From DATBVX01 sp963695985 (GTDB lineage: Bacteria; Pseudomonadota; Gammaproteobacteria; Steroidobacterales; Steroidobacteraceae): DNA of 64,000 nt. Made by a program: the position numbers and the translations under genes. Shown here in pieces: positions 26,753-35,795 of this stretch. Within the stretch, counting starts at the first letter, position 1. Each line of letters opens with the position of its first letter. The notes below the pieces were generated by a model. The model ran no database searches. It had not been told where the DNA came from and worked only from the letters and a program-made list of their open reading frames with translations. The stretch lies in contig CAVOIC010000002.1 in NCBI GenBank assembly GCA_963695985.1, positions 119,650 through 183,649 of the forward strand, in the 5' to 3' direction.

Positions 26753-28006
26753 TCAGGAAGAAACCTGGCGGCCGACCGATTCTGCCGGCCACGGCAGCCG
26801 CTCGGCAGCGAGCGCAAGGATGGCGCCGATGACAGCGGAGCTGATCAGTGCCACGCGCAGACTCGAAACGTGCGCCACCTGCCCCCAGATCACGCTGCCG
26901 AGCGACAGTGACCCGTAGAACGCGAGCAGGTAGTACGCCATGCCTCGCGCGCGCACCCAGTTGGGTAGCAGCGCCTGGGCGGCAATGGGGAAGGTCGTCA
27001 CGACCGTCATCCACGCCACGCCGGCAATGACTGCAGCCGCAGCCGCAAGCGTCTGGCTCGCGGTCAACGCGATCAGCACTGTGGTGGCAGCGGAAACGAA
27101 GCTTCCGGCGCGCACCAGCGTGCCGCCGCTCAGCCGCGCTCGCAGCCATGGCATCACGAAAGCGCCCACGATTGCCCCGGCCCCGAGGCATCCGAGCAGC
27201 GCCCCGTAATACGAAGGGCTGCCGTGCAGCTGCTCGCGCGCTATGAGGGGCAGCAGCGCCCAGTAGGAGCTGAAGCACAGAAAGAAGAGCGGCGCACGGA
27301 TGAGCACGCGTCGCAGGTCCGGATGATCGCGCACGTAACGCGCACCCGTGGCGAGTGCGCTCAGCAGCGGCTCGCGTCGCTGCGTCGCGCGCGCCGGCGA
27401 ATGCTTCCACGATACGAGCACGACCGCGCCAATCAGGAACAGCAGCACGTTCGCGGCATAGGCTCCGACGATACCGCTCGCCGCGATGATTGCGCCAGCG
27501 GCGGCAGGCCCGATGACACGCGCAATGTTGAAACCGAGGTTGTACAAGGCCATACCTCGCGGCAGCTCATCGATCGGAAGAACCTCCGGAAGGATCGCCT
27601 GCCAGGCGGGCTGCGCGAAGGCCGCGACGATGCCACCAGCGAGACACAGCGCGATCAAGCCCCATGGGTGCAACGCGCCGAAGTGCGTCAAGACGCCGAG
27701 CAAGATGCCGACGGCGCACAGCAACAGCTGCGACGACACGATCACACTGCGCCGATCGAATACGTCAGCGAGCACGCCGGCCGGCAGGACGAAGATCGCA
27801 ACAGGCAGGTAGCTCGCCGCCTGGATCATCGCGACCATGCCGGGGCGCGGATCGAGGGTCGTCATGAGCCAGCCGGAGGCAACGTCACGCATCCACAGCG
27901 CGATGTTCCCCAACACGGTGGAAGCCCAAACCAGGGCAAAGGCGCGGTGATGCAGGGGTGCCAGCGCCCCGGACGGATGCGCGCGATGCGATTCAGCTTT
28001 GGGCAT
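26753..28006 (-). CDS. MFS exporter of the EntS/DHA3 type
   Basis: The 417-residue protein has about 12 helices. Its N terminus reads FALVWASTVLGNIALWMRDV and GWLMTTLDPRPGMVAMIQAA, and the helix 2-3 loop LAGVLADVFDRR-like segment reads LPAGVLADVFDRRSVIV. This combination marks the DHA3 subgroup (EntS, MefA) of drug or siderophore exporters. No siderophore genes are nearby, so the substrate is unknown. It is convergent with the cupin gene (23-bp gap) and divergent from the beta-propeller gene. Confidence 0.85.
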   Translation of the reverse strand: MPKAESHRAHPSGALAPLHHRAFALVWASTVLGNIALWMRDVASGWLMTTLDPRPGMVAMIQAASYLPVAIFVLPAGVLADVFDRRSVIVSSQLLLCAVGILLGVLTHFGALHPWGLIALCLAGGIVAAFAQPAWQAILPEVLPIDELPRGMALYNLGFNIARVIGPAAAGAIIAASGIVGAYAANVLLFLIGAVVLVSWKHSPARATQRREPLLSALATGARYVRDHPDLRRVLIRAPLFFLCFSSYWALLPLIAREQLHGSPSYYGALLGCLGAGAIVGAFVMPWLRARLSGGTLVRAGSFVSAATTVLIALTASQTLAAAAAVIAGVAWMTVVTTFPIAAQALLPNWVRARGMAYYLLAFYGSLSLGSVIWGQVAHVSSLRVALISSAVIGAILALAAERLPWPAESVGRQVSS

Positions 28007-28092
28007 TTGCCGCTTGAGATACAGGATAATGGCAGCGTTGTCACGATCAGGGCGATGGCACCGTAGCGCACACCGAGCGAGTTACGTTTCAC

Positions 28093-29094
28093 ATGGCGCA
28101 AACGCGCGTTCGCTTCATCATCGGTTCGCTGCTTGCCGTCATCGCCGGCAACGACCTGCTGCCGCCGGCTCATCCTGCCCCGCTCGAACTCGAAGCGCGA
28201 ATCTCACTGGGCGACGTTCGCGGTCGGATAGATCACCTCGCCATCGATCTCGGTCGCAGCAGGCTCTACGTCGCCGAGCTCGGCAATGACAGCATTGGTG
28301 TCGTCGATCTGAAGGAACGCAGGACTGTCTACACACTCACCGGTTTGAGCGAGCCACAGGGCATCGGCTGCGTGCCGTCGGCGGACACGGTCTACGTGGC
28401 CAATGCTGGCGACGGGACGGTGCAACTGTTTCAGGGCTCGGACCTCAGGCGCATGGCGCAACTCGCCCTTGGCGAGGACGCTGACAACATTCGCGTGGAT
28501 GATTCTGGGCATCGTGTGTACGTCGGTTACGGCAGCGGCGCGCTGGCTGTGATCGACACCACGAGCCGAACCAGGATCGCTGACATCCCCCTCAAGGCTC
28601 ATCCGGAGGGTTTTCAGCTGGAAGGCGCGGGTCAGCGCATCATCGTCAACATGCCGGATGCGCACCAACTGGCTGTTGTGGATCGTTCGACGGGCAAACA
28701 CGTGGCGAGCTGGTCGACAGATCCCTGGCGCGAAAATTTTCCCCTGGCTCTGGATGCCGCGCGTCAGCGGGTGTTGGCCGTCTTCCGCCATCCCGCAAAA
28801 GTGGTTGCCTTTGGCATGCGGGACGGGCGCCCGCTCGCAGCGCTCGACACGTGCGGGGATGCTGATGATGTGTTCGTGGATACCAAACGAGATCGCGTCT
28901 ACGTCGCTTGTGGAGACGGATTCCTCGACATCCTGGCATCGCGGAGCGATGGATATGTGAGCATCGCGCGCATTCCGACAGCCGCGGGCGCGCGCACCGC
29001 TCTGTTCGTTCCGGAGATCGATCGGCTCATGCTTGCCGTGCGCGCATCTACGGCATCGCCGGCAGCCGTGTGGGTCTTTCGTCCGGAATCGTAA
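28093..29094 (+). CDS. secreted YVTN-type beta-propeller protein
   Basis: The 333-residue protein has an N-terminal hydrophobic export signal (FIIGSLLAVIAG) and then seven or so blades with the YVTN pattern, for example GRSRLYVAELGNDSIGVVDL and SADTVYVANAGDGTVQLFQG. Such propellers bind ligands or partner proteins in the periplasm and have no fixed enzymatic role. No catalytic motif is seen. The gene stands alone, divergent from the DHA3 exporter. Confidence 0.8.
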   Translation: MAQTRVRFIIGSLLAVIAGNDLLPPAHPAPLELEARISLGDVRGRIDHLAIDLGRSRLYVAELGNDSIGVVDLKERRTVYTLTGLSEPQGIGCVPSADTVYVANAGDGTVQLFQGSDLRRMAQLALGEDADNIRVDDSGHRVYVGYGSGALAVIDTTSRTRIADIPLKAHPEGFQLEGAGQRIIVNMPDAHQLAVVDRSTGKHVASWSTDPWRENFPLALDAARQRVLAVFRHPAKVVAFGMRDGRPLAALDTCGDADDVFVDTKRDRVYVACGDGFLDILASRSDGYVSIARIPTAAGARTALFVPEIDRLMLAVRASTASPAAVWVFRPES

Positions 29095-29268
29095 CGCCTT
29101 ATCGCACCGCCTGCCGGGTCCCTGATCTCGAGCGCGACGTTACTCCCTGATCACGTGCGACTGCCGTCACGCGCCCGTCATCCCGGCCCGCCCGCAGACG
29201 TCGGGCTACGGAAAGCATCGGTGCGAGCTTCTCGGCACTCGAGACAGAAAAAAAATGACAGGTTTCTG

Positions 29269-29343
29269 GCCGGGTTCCCGCATTAGCTAGCAGAGAGTAC
29301 CGGCGTTGGTGACGCCATTCTTCTCTCTCGCGGGGAACCCGGC
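29269..29343 (+). promoter_or_regulatory. three-tier hairpin in the leader of the Calx-beta gene
   Basis: Three nested inverted repeats share one axis. The outer pair is GCCGGGTTCCCGC (29269-29281) with GCGGGGAACCCGGC (29330-29343), 13 bp with one bulged G. The middle pair is AGAGAG (29292-29297) with CTCTCT (29323-29328). The inner pair is GGCGT (29302-29306) with ACGCC (29312-29316) around a 5-base loop. It ends about 30 bases before the GTG start and has no T-run, so it looks like a folded 5' leader rather than a terminator. I do not recognise it as a known riboswitch class. The rest of 29095-29268 shows only an A-run (29248-29255). Confidence 0.5.
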
Positions 29344-29373
29344 AGTTCTCGCTCGATTACGGAGACACGCGTC

Positions 29374-31461
29374 GTGAAGAAGTCAGCCACAAAGATCCCG
29401 CTACTCACTCGGGCGGTAGTGCCCACGACAGCCGTGGCCTCCAGCCTCTTGTCCCCGCTGGCTCTCGCTGGCACGGGCGATCTCGATCCGACTTTCGGGG
29501 ATGTCGGCCGGGTCGGCCCGCTGCCCGACTTCGCGGGCCCTGCCTGGTCAGTACAGCCCCTCAGCAACGGCGAGGCTATCTTCTCCGGCGGTGAATACGA
29601 CAGCGGCTGCTATTACTATTGCTACTACGAAAGCCACCCATCGGTGTCCAACTTCTCGGGCCGGCTGTCCAGTGCAGGAACGATCGACCTGAGTTACGCC
29701 GCGGCGAAACTCGAAGACATCCAGGTTTTCGATGTCGCCATGCAGCCCGACGGCAAGGTCGTTGCCGTCGGCCGCACATTGAGGAGCAAACGCTCCGCGT
29801 TAACGGTATTCCGTCTGCAACCGGGCGGCGCACTCGATACAACCTTTGGCGACGCCGGCATCATGCGTCTGCCAGCTACCGCGCAGTTGCAACACATGGG
29901 CAGCTCGGTCGTCCTGGATGCCGACGGTCGAATCGTGGTTGCCGGATCGCAAAGCGACGAGCTCATCGTGTTGCGCCTGCTGGAAAATGGCACGCTCGAC
30001 GATGGCTTTGGTGCTTCCGGCATCGTCAGCGGCCCTGCCAACGACTCCACGCACACGCACATTCTGCGGACGGGCGATGGTGGTTATCGGGTACTGACAG
30101 GCTTCAACGATGGCGCGAAGCGTCATTGCCATGTGGTCGCACTGACTGCCAATGGATCCGTCGCATCCACCTTTGGCGACCAGGGAAGCGCGCTGCTCGA
30201 CAGCTCTTCCACAGGTTCGACGAACTGCAATTCGATGGTGACGCAGTCCGACGGCCGGCTCTTGGTGGCCGGTAACGAGGATGAGCATGGATTCGCCCGG
30301 CGGCTGCTCGCGAACGGCCAACCGGACAACACCTTTGCGGCGAGCGCTGTTTCAAGCGCGCTGACGGACGCGACGGCGCTAGCTGTCGGCGCGGACAGCC
30401 GGGTTGTCGTCGCGGGACGCGGTCCGGATGGCATCCCGGGTGCGCTTGTCGTGCGCATGCAGGCGGACGGTCAACTCGATGTGCTCTTCGGCAACGCTGG
30501 CCAAACCTGGATTGACCTTCCGACCGATTACGGTGCAGTGCCTCCAATCCACGACATGACCGTCCTCCCGAACGGCGGCGTAATCGCCGCGGGTGGAGAC
30601 AGAAACCCAGTGCTCGTTCGCTTGCTGGGAGCAGGCGGCGGCAATAGTTCCGGCGTCCTGGGGATTAAGACTCCCAGCGTCTCCGCGACCGAGCAGGACC
30701 AGAAGGCCGTCGTCACCGTGCGGCGCACGGGCGGTAAGTCCGGCAAGGTGAGTGTCCAGTATCAGACGCAGGCGGGCGGCTGGAACTCGGCGACGGGAGG
30801 CCAGGACTACACGCAGACGGAGGGCCGCCTCGAGTGGGCCGACGGTGATGTCAGCGATCGGCAGATCGTTGTGCCGATCGCTTCCGATAGCAGTACCACA
30901 GAGGAGCCTGAAACGTTTGCCGTGTCGCTCAGCGACGTGCAAGGCGGCGCGGGGCTCGGTACGAGCACATCGCTCGTCGAGATAGCCGCGGACGGCGCTC
31001 CCTACGGCCAGTTCGCGCTCGACGTCGTTACACCCCTCGTCACGGAATCAGACGGCTCCGCGCAAGTGCTCGTGCACCGCAATTTCTACTCCAGCGGCCC
31101 AGTATCGGTAACGTTAACGCCCACAGCGGGAACTGCGCAGGCGAGCTCTGACTTTGTTTCCACGCCCGTCATTGTCTCGTGGAAAGACGGCGATTTCGGG
31201 TCAATTTCCGTGGCAATCCCAATTCGCAACGACAAAAGTATTGAAGGTGACGAAACCTTTGCAGTGGCCTTGTCGAATCCCACGGGCGGAGCTCTCATAG
31301 GGCCGCACGCAACGGGCTCAATTTCAATCAGAGATGACGATCAAACCACTGGAAGCGGAGGTGGCGGCCAGCTCGGATATCTTTCGCTGCTATTGCTGAG
31401 CGTTGTCAAATTCTTGCGCTATCGCAGGCACCAACAGCGCACGTCGTGCTCCGCGAGATAA
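29374..31461 (+). CDS. secreted delta-60-repeat / Calx-beta protein with GlyGly-CTERM-like tail
   Basis: The 695-residue protein starts at GTG 29374, nine bases after GGAG. A signal peptide ends near SPLALAG. About six delta-60 repeats follow, each with a core like GDLDPTFGDVGRV or GALDTTFGDAGIMRLP, covering roughly residues 30-400. Two Calx-beta domains come next (GIKTPSVSATEQDQKAVVTV and the ESDGSAQVLVHRN region), typical of surface adhesion or Ca-binding proteins. The C terminus is GSGGGGQLGYLSLLLLSVVK then FLRYRRHQQR, i.e. Gly-Gly, a hydrophobic span and a basic tail. This is the layout of rhombosortase-processed GlyGly-CTERM proteins. The last 14 codons lie antisense within a duplicated apbE fragment. 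Confidence 0.8.
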   Translation: MKKSATKIPLLTRAVVPTTAVASSLLSPLALAGTGDLDPTFGDVGRVGPLPDFAGPAWSVQPLSNGEAIFSGGEYDSGCYYYCYYESHPSVSNFSGRLSSAGTIDLSYAAAKLEDIQVFDVAMQPDGKVVAVGRTLRSKRSALTVFRLQPGGALDTTFGDAGIMRLPATAQLQHMGSSVVLDADGRIVVAGSQSDELIVLRLLENGTLDDGFGASGIVSGPANDSTHTHILRTGDGGYRVLTGFNDGAKRHCHVVALTANGSVASTFGDQGSALLDSSSTGSTNCNSMVTQSDGRLLVAGNEDEHGFARRLLANGQPDNTFAASAVSSALTDATALAVGADSRVVVAGRGPDGIPGALVVRMQADGQLDVLFGNAGQTWIDLPTDYGAVPPIHDMTVLPNGGVIAAGGDRNPVLVRLLGAGGGNSSGVLGIKTPSVSATEQDQKAVVTVRRTGGKSGKVSVQYQTQAGGWNSATGGQDYTQTEGRLEWADGDVSDRQIVVPIASDSSTTEEPETFAVSLSDVQGGAGLGTSTSLVEIAADGAPYGQFALDVVTPLVTESDGSAQVLVHRNFYSSGPVSVTLTPTAGTAQASSDFVSTPVIVSWKDGDFGSISVAIPIRNDKSIEGDETFAVALSNPTGGALIGPHATGSISIRDDDQTTGSGGGGQLGYLSLLLLSVVKFLRYRRHQQRTSCSAR

Positions 31462-31552
31462 CGCTCTGCGCCACGACCACGCAGCATGGCGAAGGTCGCG
31501 AGCATTCCGGCGTCGGTGCACTTGCCCGCGGCGACGGTGACGGAGCGCAGCG
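31417..31552 (-). pseudogene. duplicated 3' end of apbE (left direct repeat)
   Basis: About 136 bp match 37580-37715, the 3' end of the intact apbE gene, in the same orientation with about nine mismatches by eye. On the minus strand it still reads RSVTVAAGKCTDAGMLATFA and MLRGRGAERYLAEHDVRCWC, ending with LR and an intact stop. It has no start and no catalytic core, so it is a remnant. It overlaps the end of the convergent Calx-beta gene, and with the right copy it brackets the 6 kb cassette. Confidence 0.85.
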
Positions 31553-31737
31553 TCAAAACGAACCACGCAAGCGACCGTTTTGTGCCTCTTATACCCCGAG
31601 GGCCGGGTTTCGGACTAGAATTCAGCATCCGCAGACCAAGGGAGTATGGATGGAGGTGCTGACGCTGGGACACACCGACCCGGGCCCGCGCAGCACGCGG
31701 CGTGAGCGGCGACAATAATCAAATAAGGGGAGTACTC
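31553..31737. other. non-coding spacer right of the apbE remnant
   Basis: No gene is supported. CAAAACG (31554-31560) and CGTTTTG (31576-31582) form a 7-bp inverted repeat with a 15-base loop just outside the apbE remnant. It could be a weak terminator or a trace of the rearrangement boundary. AGGGGAG at about 31726-31732 is the ribosome-binding site of the permease. Confidence 0.4.
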
Positions 31738-33300
31738 ATGAGTCCGGCACACAAGCATGGCGGCGCAGCGGCGCTCGACGACGACATCAAAGTCCTGCAT
31801 AGCATGGGTTATGCGCAGGAACTCTCGCGGCGTTTGGGCCGCTTCTCCAACTTTGCCATTTCCTTCTCCATCATCTGCATTCTGTCGGGCGGTATCAATT
31901 CGCTGGCCCAGGCAACATCCGGGGCGGGTGGCGCAGCGATCGGTTTTGGCTGGCCGCTTGGCGTTTTCATCTCGGGCGTCTTCGGCCTCGCGATGGCGCA
32001 GATTGCTTCGGCCTATCCAACAGCCGGCGGTCTTTATCACTGGGGCTCGATCCTCGGTAACCGGTTCACAGGCTGGTTGACGGCCTGGTTCAACCTGTTG
32101 GGCCTGGTAACGGTGCTCGCCGCGATCAACGTCGGCACGTACTACTTTTTTCTCGGTGCGTTCGGCGCGCAGTTTGGGGTCACGGACTCCATGACGACGC
32201 TGGTCACCTTCCTCGCGATCCTCACCGGTGGTCAGGCTTTGATCAATCACTACGGTATCGCGCTGACCGCGAAGCTCACGGACTTCTCCGGCTATCTGAT
32301 CTTCGCGACTGCCGTTGCACTGGCCATTGTGTGTCTGGTGTACGCGTCGAGCTACGATTTTTCACGTTTGTGGACATTCGCTAACTATTCCGGCGAAGCC
32401 GGTGGCAACGTCTGGCCCGGCGTCTCGGGCTTGTGGGTCTTCCTGCTCGGCCTGCTCATGCCGATTTACACCATCACGGGATATGACGCATCGGCCCATA
32501 CTTCTGAGGAAACCCACAAGGCCGCGCGTTCGTCGCCTGACGGCATCATCTCCTCCATTCTCTGGTCGGGTGTGTTCGGCTATCTCTTCCTGTGTGCTTT
32601 CGTCCTCATGATTCCGAACATGGACGAGGCCGCGAAGCAGGGCTGGAACGTGTTCTTCTGGGCGATGGACGCGCAGGTTCCGCAGACCATCAAGCAGATC
32701 CTGTACCTCGCGATCTTCATCTCGCAGATTCTCTGCGGCCTCGCGACCGTCACGTCCGCCTCACGCATGATCTTCGCGTTCTCGCGCGACGGCGGTCTGC
32801 CCTTCTCGAAAGGGCTCGCCAAGGTCTCGCGGAAGCATCGCACGCCAAACGCCGCCATCTGGACCGGCTCCGCTCTCGCGGTGCTCTTCGTCTGGGGAGC
32901 GAAGTGGCTGGAAGCGGGCGGGACGCCGGTGTACACGGTCGTCGTGTCCTGCACGGTGATCTTCCTGTTCTTCTCCTTCGCCATTCCAATCACGCTGGGG
33001 CTTTTCACTTATGGCGGACGGAAGTGGCCAAAGATGGGGCCGTGGAACATCGGGCGCAGCGGGTACTCATTGTTCGCGGTGCTTTCAATCATCGCGATGG
33101 TACTGATCTTCTTCCTGGGTGTGCAGCCGCCGAACGCCCTGGCGCTCAGGGTCACGATCGGGTTCTTCATCCTGACGGCCATTGTCTGGCTGCTCTTGGA
33201 GAACCGGCGCTTCAAGGGACCGCCGATCGGCGAGGAGATCGCGAAGCGCCAAGCGGCAATCGCGGCAATCGAAGCGGCTTTGAACAAGCCAGCCGGCTGA
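31738..33300 (+). CDS. APC superfamily amino-acid/amine permease
   Basis: The 520-residue protein has about 12 helices. Its first helix region reads FSNFAISFSIICILSGGINS and is followed by SAYPTAGGLYHWGSILGN, the hallmark of the amino-acid/choline transporter branch (ACT, bacterial GABA permease and eukaryotic choline/GABA permeases). SHTSEET-like YDASAHTSEETHKAAR lies in the helix 6-7 loop. ATG 31738 with AGGGGAG upstream is preferred to an in-frame start 36 bases earlier. Neighbouring genes for an N-methyl-amine dehydrogenase and a choline-kinase-like protein suggest a methylated amine or amino acid as substrate. A strong terminator follows. Confidence 0.88.
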   Translation: MSPAHKHGGAAALDDDIKVLHSMGYAQELSRRLGRFSNFAISFSIICILSGGINSLAQATSGAGGAAIGFGWPLGVFISGVFGLAMAQIASAYPTAGGLYHWGSILGNRFTGWLTAWFNLLGLVTVLAAINVGTYYFFLGAFGAQFGVTDSMTTLVTFLAILTGGQALINHYGIALTAKLTDFSGYLIFATAVALAIVCLVYASSYDFSRLWTFANYSGEAGGNVWPGVSGLWVFLLGLLMPIYTITGYDASAHTSEETHKAARSSPDGIISSILWSGVFGYLFLCAFVLMIPNMDEAAKQGWNVFFWAMDAQVPQTIKQILYLAIFISQILCGLATVTSASRMIFAFSRDGGLPFSKGLAKVSRKHRTPNAAIWTGSALAVLFVWGAKWLEAGGTPVYTVVVSCTVIFLFFSFAIPITLGLFTYGGRKWPKMGPWNIGRSGYSLFAVLSIIAMVLIFFLGVQPPNALALRVTIGFFILTAIVWLLLENRRFKGPPIGEEIAKRQAAIAAIEAALNKPAG

Positions 33301-33316
33301 GTGCTGTTGTACGGAC

Positions 33317-33352
33317 GAGAGCGGGGCGCTTCGGCGCTCCCTCTCTTTTTTT
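33317..33352 (+). terminator. Rho-independent terminator
   Basis: GAGAG-C-GGGGCGC (33317-33329), loop TTCG, GCGCTCC-CTCTC (33334-33345), then seven T (33346-33352). The 12-bp stem with one bulge and a stable tetraloop directly follows the permease stop. The T-run overlaps the stop codon of the convergent flavoprotein gene. Confidence 0.9.
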
Positions 33353-35795
33353 ACGCCTTGATTCTCTCCATCTTCGGGTCGTACAGCGGTCCGAGGTGGA
33401 TCTTGCAGGGTGTGCGATCCGTGGCAACTTCGAGCTCGTAACGGCCGGCGAGGAGATACTCACGGTCGACGCCCTTCGCCTGCCGCACGTAGCCGTAGCC
33501 GATGCCCTGCTTAAGCGTGTGACCGTAGCCCCCGCTCGAAAGCCAGCCCACACGTTCGTCGTTTCGATAGATCGTTTCGCGACCCAATAGGACGACTGCC
33601 GGGTCGTCAACGGTGAACGCGCACAATGATTTCTTCAGCGGTGATTTCTGTTGCTCGAGCAGTGACTGGCGGCCAAGAAATGGAATGTCGGTCTTGAGCT
33701 TGACCGCCCAGCCGAGGCCCGCTTCGAATGGCGTGTAATCCGGACCGATATCCGAGCCCCATGCGCGATAGCCTTTCTCCAGCCGCAGCGCTTCGATTGC
33801 GCGGTAGCCGGCGTTGACGATGCCGAACTCGGCGCCGGCTTGCATCAACGCCGCATAAACAGCGGTCCCGAATTCGACCGGAAAGTGAAGCTCCCAGCCA
33901 AGTTCGCCGACGTAGGTCACGCGCAGTGCAAGCACACGAGCACCGGCCACTGACAACTGACGCGCCTGCCCGAAGGGGAAGGTCGCGTTGGAAATGTCGT
34001 CACGCGTCAGTTTCTCGAGCACGTGCCGCGCGCGGGGTCCCATCAGCGCGAGCACACAGTTAGCCGAAGTCACATCGACGAGTTGCGCCTCGAGTGCCGC
34101 CGGAATCTGGCGCGAAATCCAATCGAAGTCGTGTGTCGCGAAGCCCGTGCCGGTCACGATGTAATAGCGATCTTCGGCGAGGCGCGCGACCGTCAGATCG
34201 CACTCGATACCCCCTTTGCTGTTGAGCAATTGCGTGTAAACGAGGCTGCCAACCGGCCTTGCTACGTCGTTGGCACAAATCCAGCTCAACGCTTTCTCTG
34301 CCTCGCGGCCAATCATCTGAAATTTGGCGAACGAAGTCTGATCGAACACGGCGACCCGTTCTCGAGTGGCAATATGCTCGCGTGCAACTGCAGAGAAATA
34401 ATTGGGTCTCGCAAAGCTGTACTCATCGTGTGCCGATTCACCCGCGGCCGCGAACCAGTTCGGCCGCTCCCAGCCGAGCTTTTCGCCGAACACTGCGCCC
34501 TGGTCCTTCAGCAAGTCGTACAGCGGGGAGCGACGCAGCGGCCGGCCGCTCTCGTGCTCCTCGCCCGGCCAGGCGATGGTGTAGTGTTTGCCGTAGAGTT
34601 CCAGTGTGCGACGGCGCACCCAATTGACATCGGCGTGCGGTGTGCCGAAGCGGCGGATATCGACGGGCCAGACGTCGTACGGTGCTTCACCGCCGACAAT
34701 CCACTCCGCCAGCACTCTTCCTGCGCCGCCGGCTGCGGCAATGCCAAAAGCGTTGAAGCCGGCTCCTACGTAGAACCCGCTGACATTCGGGGCAGGCCCC
34801 AGAATGAAATTGCCGTCCGGCGTGAAACTCTCCGGCCCGTTGATGAGTTCTTTGACGCCGGCGGAAGCCAGCGCCGGCACGCGAGGCATTGCGAGTTCCA
34901 GGATCGGTTGGAAGTGCTCCCAGTCCGGCGGTAGCAGCTGGAAATTGAAATTGTCAGGAAAGCCGTCGACCGCCCAGGCAATGGGGTTGGGCTCATAGCC
35001 GCCCATCACCAGGCCACCGACTTCTTCTTTGTAGTACGTCAGCCGATCCGGATCGCGCAGCGTTGGCAAACCGCGCCTGATGCCGGGAATCGCGTCGGTA
35101 ATCAGGTACTGATGCTGTACCGACACCAGCGGCACGATCACGCCGGCCATCAAGCCAACTTCGCGCGCCCATTGCCCGGCGCAGTTGACCACCACTTCGC
35201 ACGCGATGCGCCCGTTCGCGGTGAGCACGGCAGTGACGCGGCCGCGCAGCAGCTCAATGCCGAGCACCGCCGTGTCTTCAACGATCTTGACGCCGCGCAT
35301 GCGGGCGCCCTTGGCGAGCGACTGCGTAATGTCGGAGGGGTTCACCTGGCCATCGGTCGGGAGAAACGCGGCGCCGACGACATCTGAGATGTCCATCAGC
35401 GGCCAGAGCTGCTGCGCCTCGCGCGGCGTAAGGAGCTGCATCTCCAATCCGAATGAGCGTGCCGTTGTGGCCTGTCGCTTGAGCTCGATCCAGCGCGCGG
35501 CGTTGCATGCGAGTCGCAGGCCGCCGTTCATTTGCCAGCCGCTCGCGAGACCGGTTTCCGCCTCGAGCGTGTTGTAGAGCGCAACCGAGTGGCCGAGCAT
35601 CTGCGTGATGTTGGCACTCGTGCGCAGTTGCCCGACCAGCCCGGCCGCATGATGAGTGGAGCCGGAGGTCAGTTTGTGGCGTTCGACAATGACCGTGTCG
35701 GTCCAGCCCAATTTCGCGAGGTGGTAGGCTGCGGAGCATCCGACAATACCGCCACCGATGACGACTGCGCGCGCGTGCGATGGAATCTTATTCAT
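33351..35795 (-). CDS. dimethylglycine/sarcosine dehydrogenase-like FAD oxidoreductase with GcvT domain
   Basis: The 814-residue protein has an N-terminal DAO-type FAD domain: RAVVIGGGIVGCSAAYHLA, then SGSTHHAAGLVGQLRTS with the His-His used for covalent flavin in the family. A FAO_M linker follows (about 370-430), and then the folate-binding GcvT domain and its C-terminal barrel from about residue 440 (VFDQTSFAKFQMIGREAEKA, then ALRLEKGYRAWGSDIGPDYT). Length and order match dimethylglycine and sarcosine dehydrogenases, which demethylate an N-methylated amino acid and pass the C1 unit to tetrahydrofolate. Its ATG overlaps the end of the kinase-like gene by 8 bp, so the two are coupled. Confidence 0.9.
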   Translation of the reverse strand: MNKIPSHARAVVIGGGIVGCSAAYHLAKLGWTDTVIVERHKLTSGSTHHAAGLVGQLRTSANITQMLGHSVALYNTLEAETGLASGWQMNGGLRLACNAARWIELKRQATTARSFGLEMQLLTPREAQQLWPLMDISDVVGAAFLPTDGQVNPSDITQSLAKGARMRGVKIVEDTAVLGIELLRGRVTAVLTANGRIACEVVVNCAGQWAREVGLMAGVIVPLVSVQHQYLITDAIPGIRRGLPTLRDPDRLTYYKEEVGGLVMGGYEPNPIAWAVDGFPDNFNFQLLPPDWEHFQPILELAMPRVPALASAGVKELINGPESFTPDGNFILGPAPNVSGFYVGAGFNAFGIAAAGGAGRVLAEWIVGGEAPYDVWPVDIRRFGTPHADVNWVRRRTLELYGKHYTIAWPGEEHESGRPLRRSPLYDLLKDQGAVFGEKLGWERPNWFAAAGESAHDEYSFARPNYFSAVAREHIATRERVAVFDQTSFAKFQMIGREAEKALSWICANDVARPVGSLVYTQLLNSKGGIECDLTVARLAEDRYYIVTGTGFATHDFDWISRQIPAALEAQLVDVTSANCVLALMGPRARHVLEKLTRDDISNATFPFGQARQLSVAGARVLALRVTYVGELGWELHFPVEFGTAVYAALMQAGAEFGIVNAGYRAIEALRLEKGYRAWGSDIGPDYTPFEAGLGWAVKLKTDIPFLGRQSLLEQQKSPLKKSLCAFTVDDPAVVLLGRETIYRNDERVGWLSSGGYGHTLKQGIGYGYVRQAKGVDREYLLAGRYELEVATDRTPCKIHLGPLYDPKMERIKA

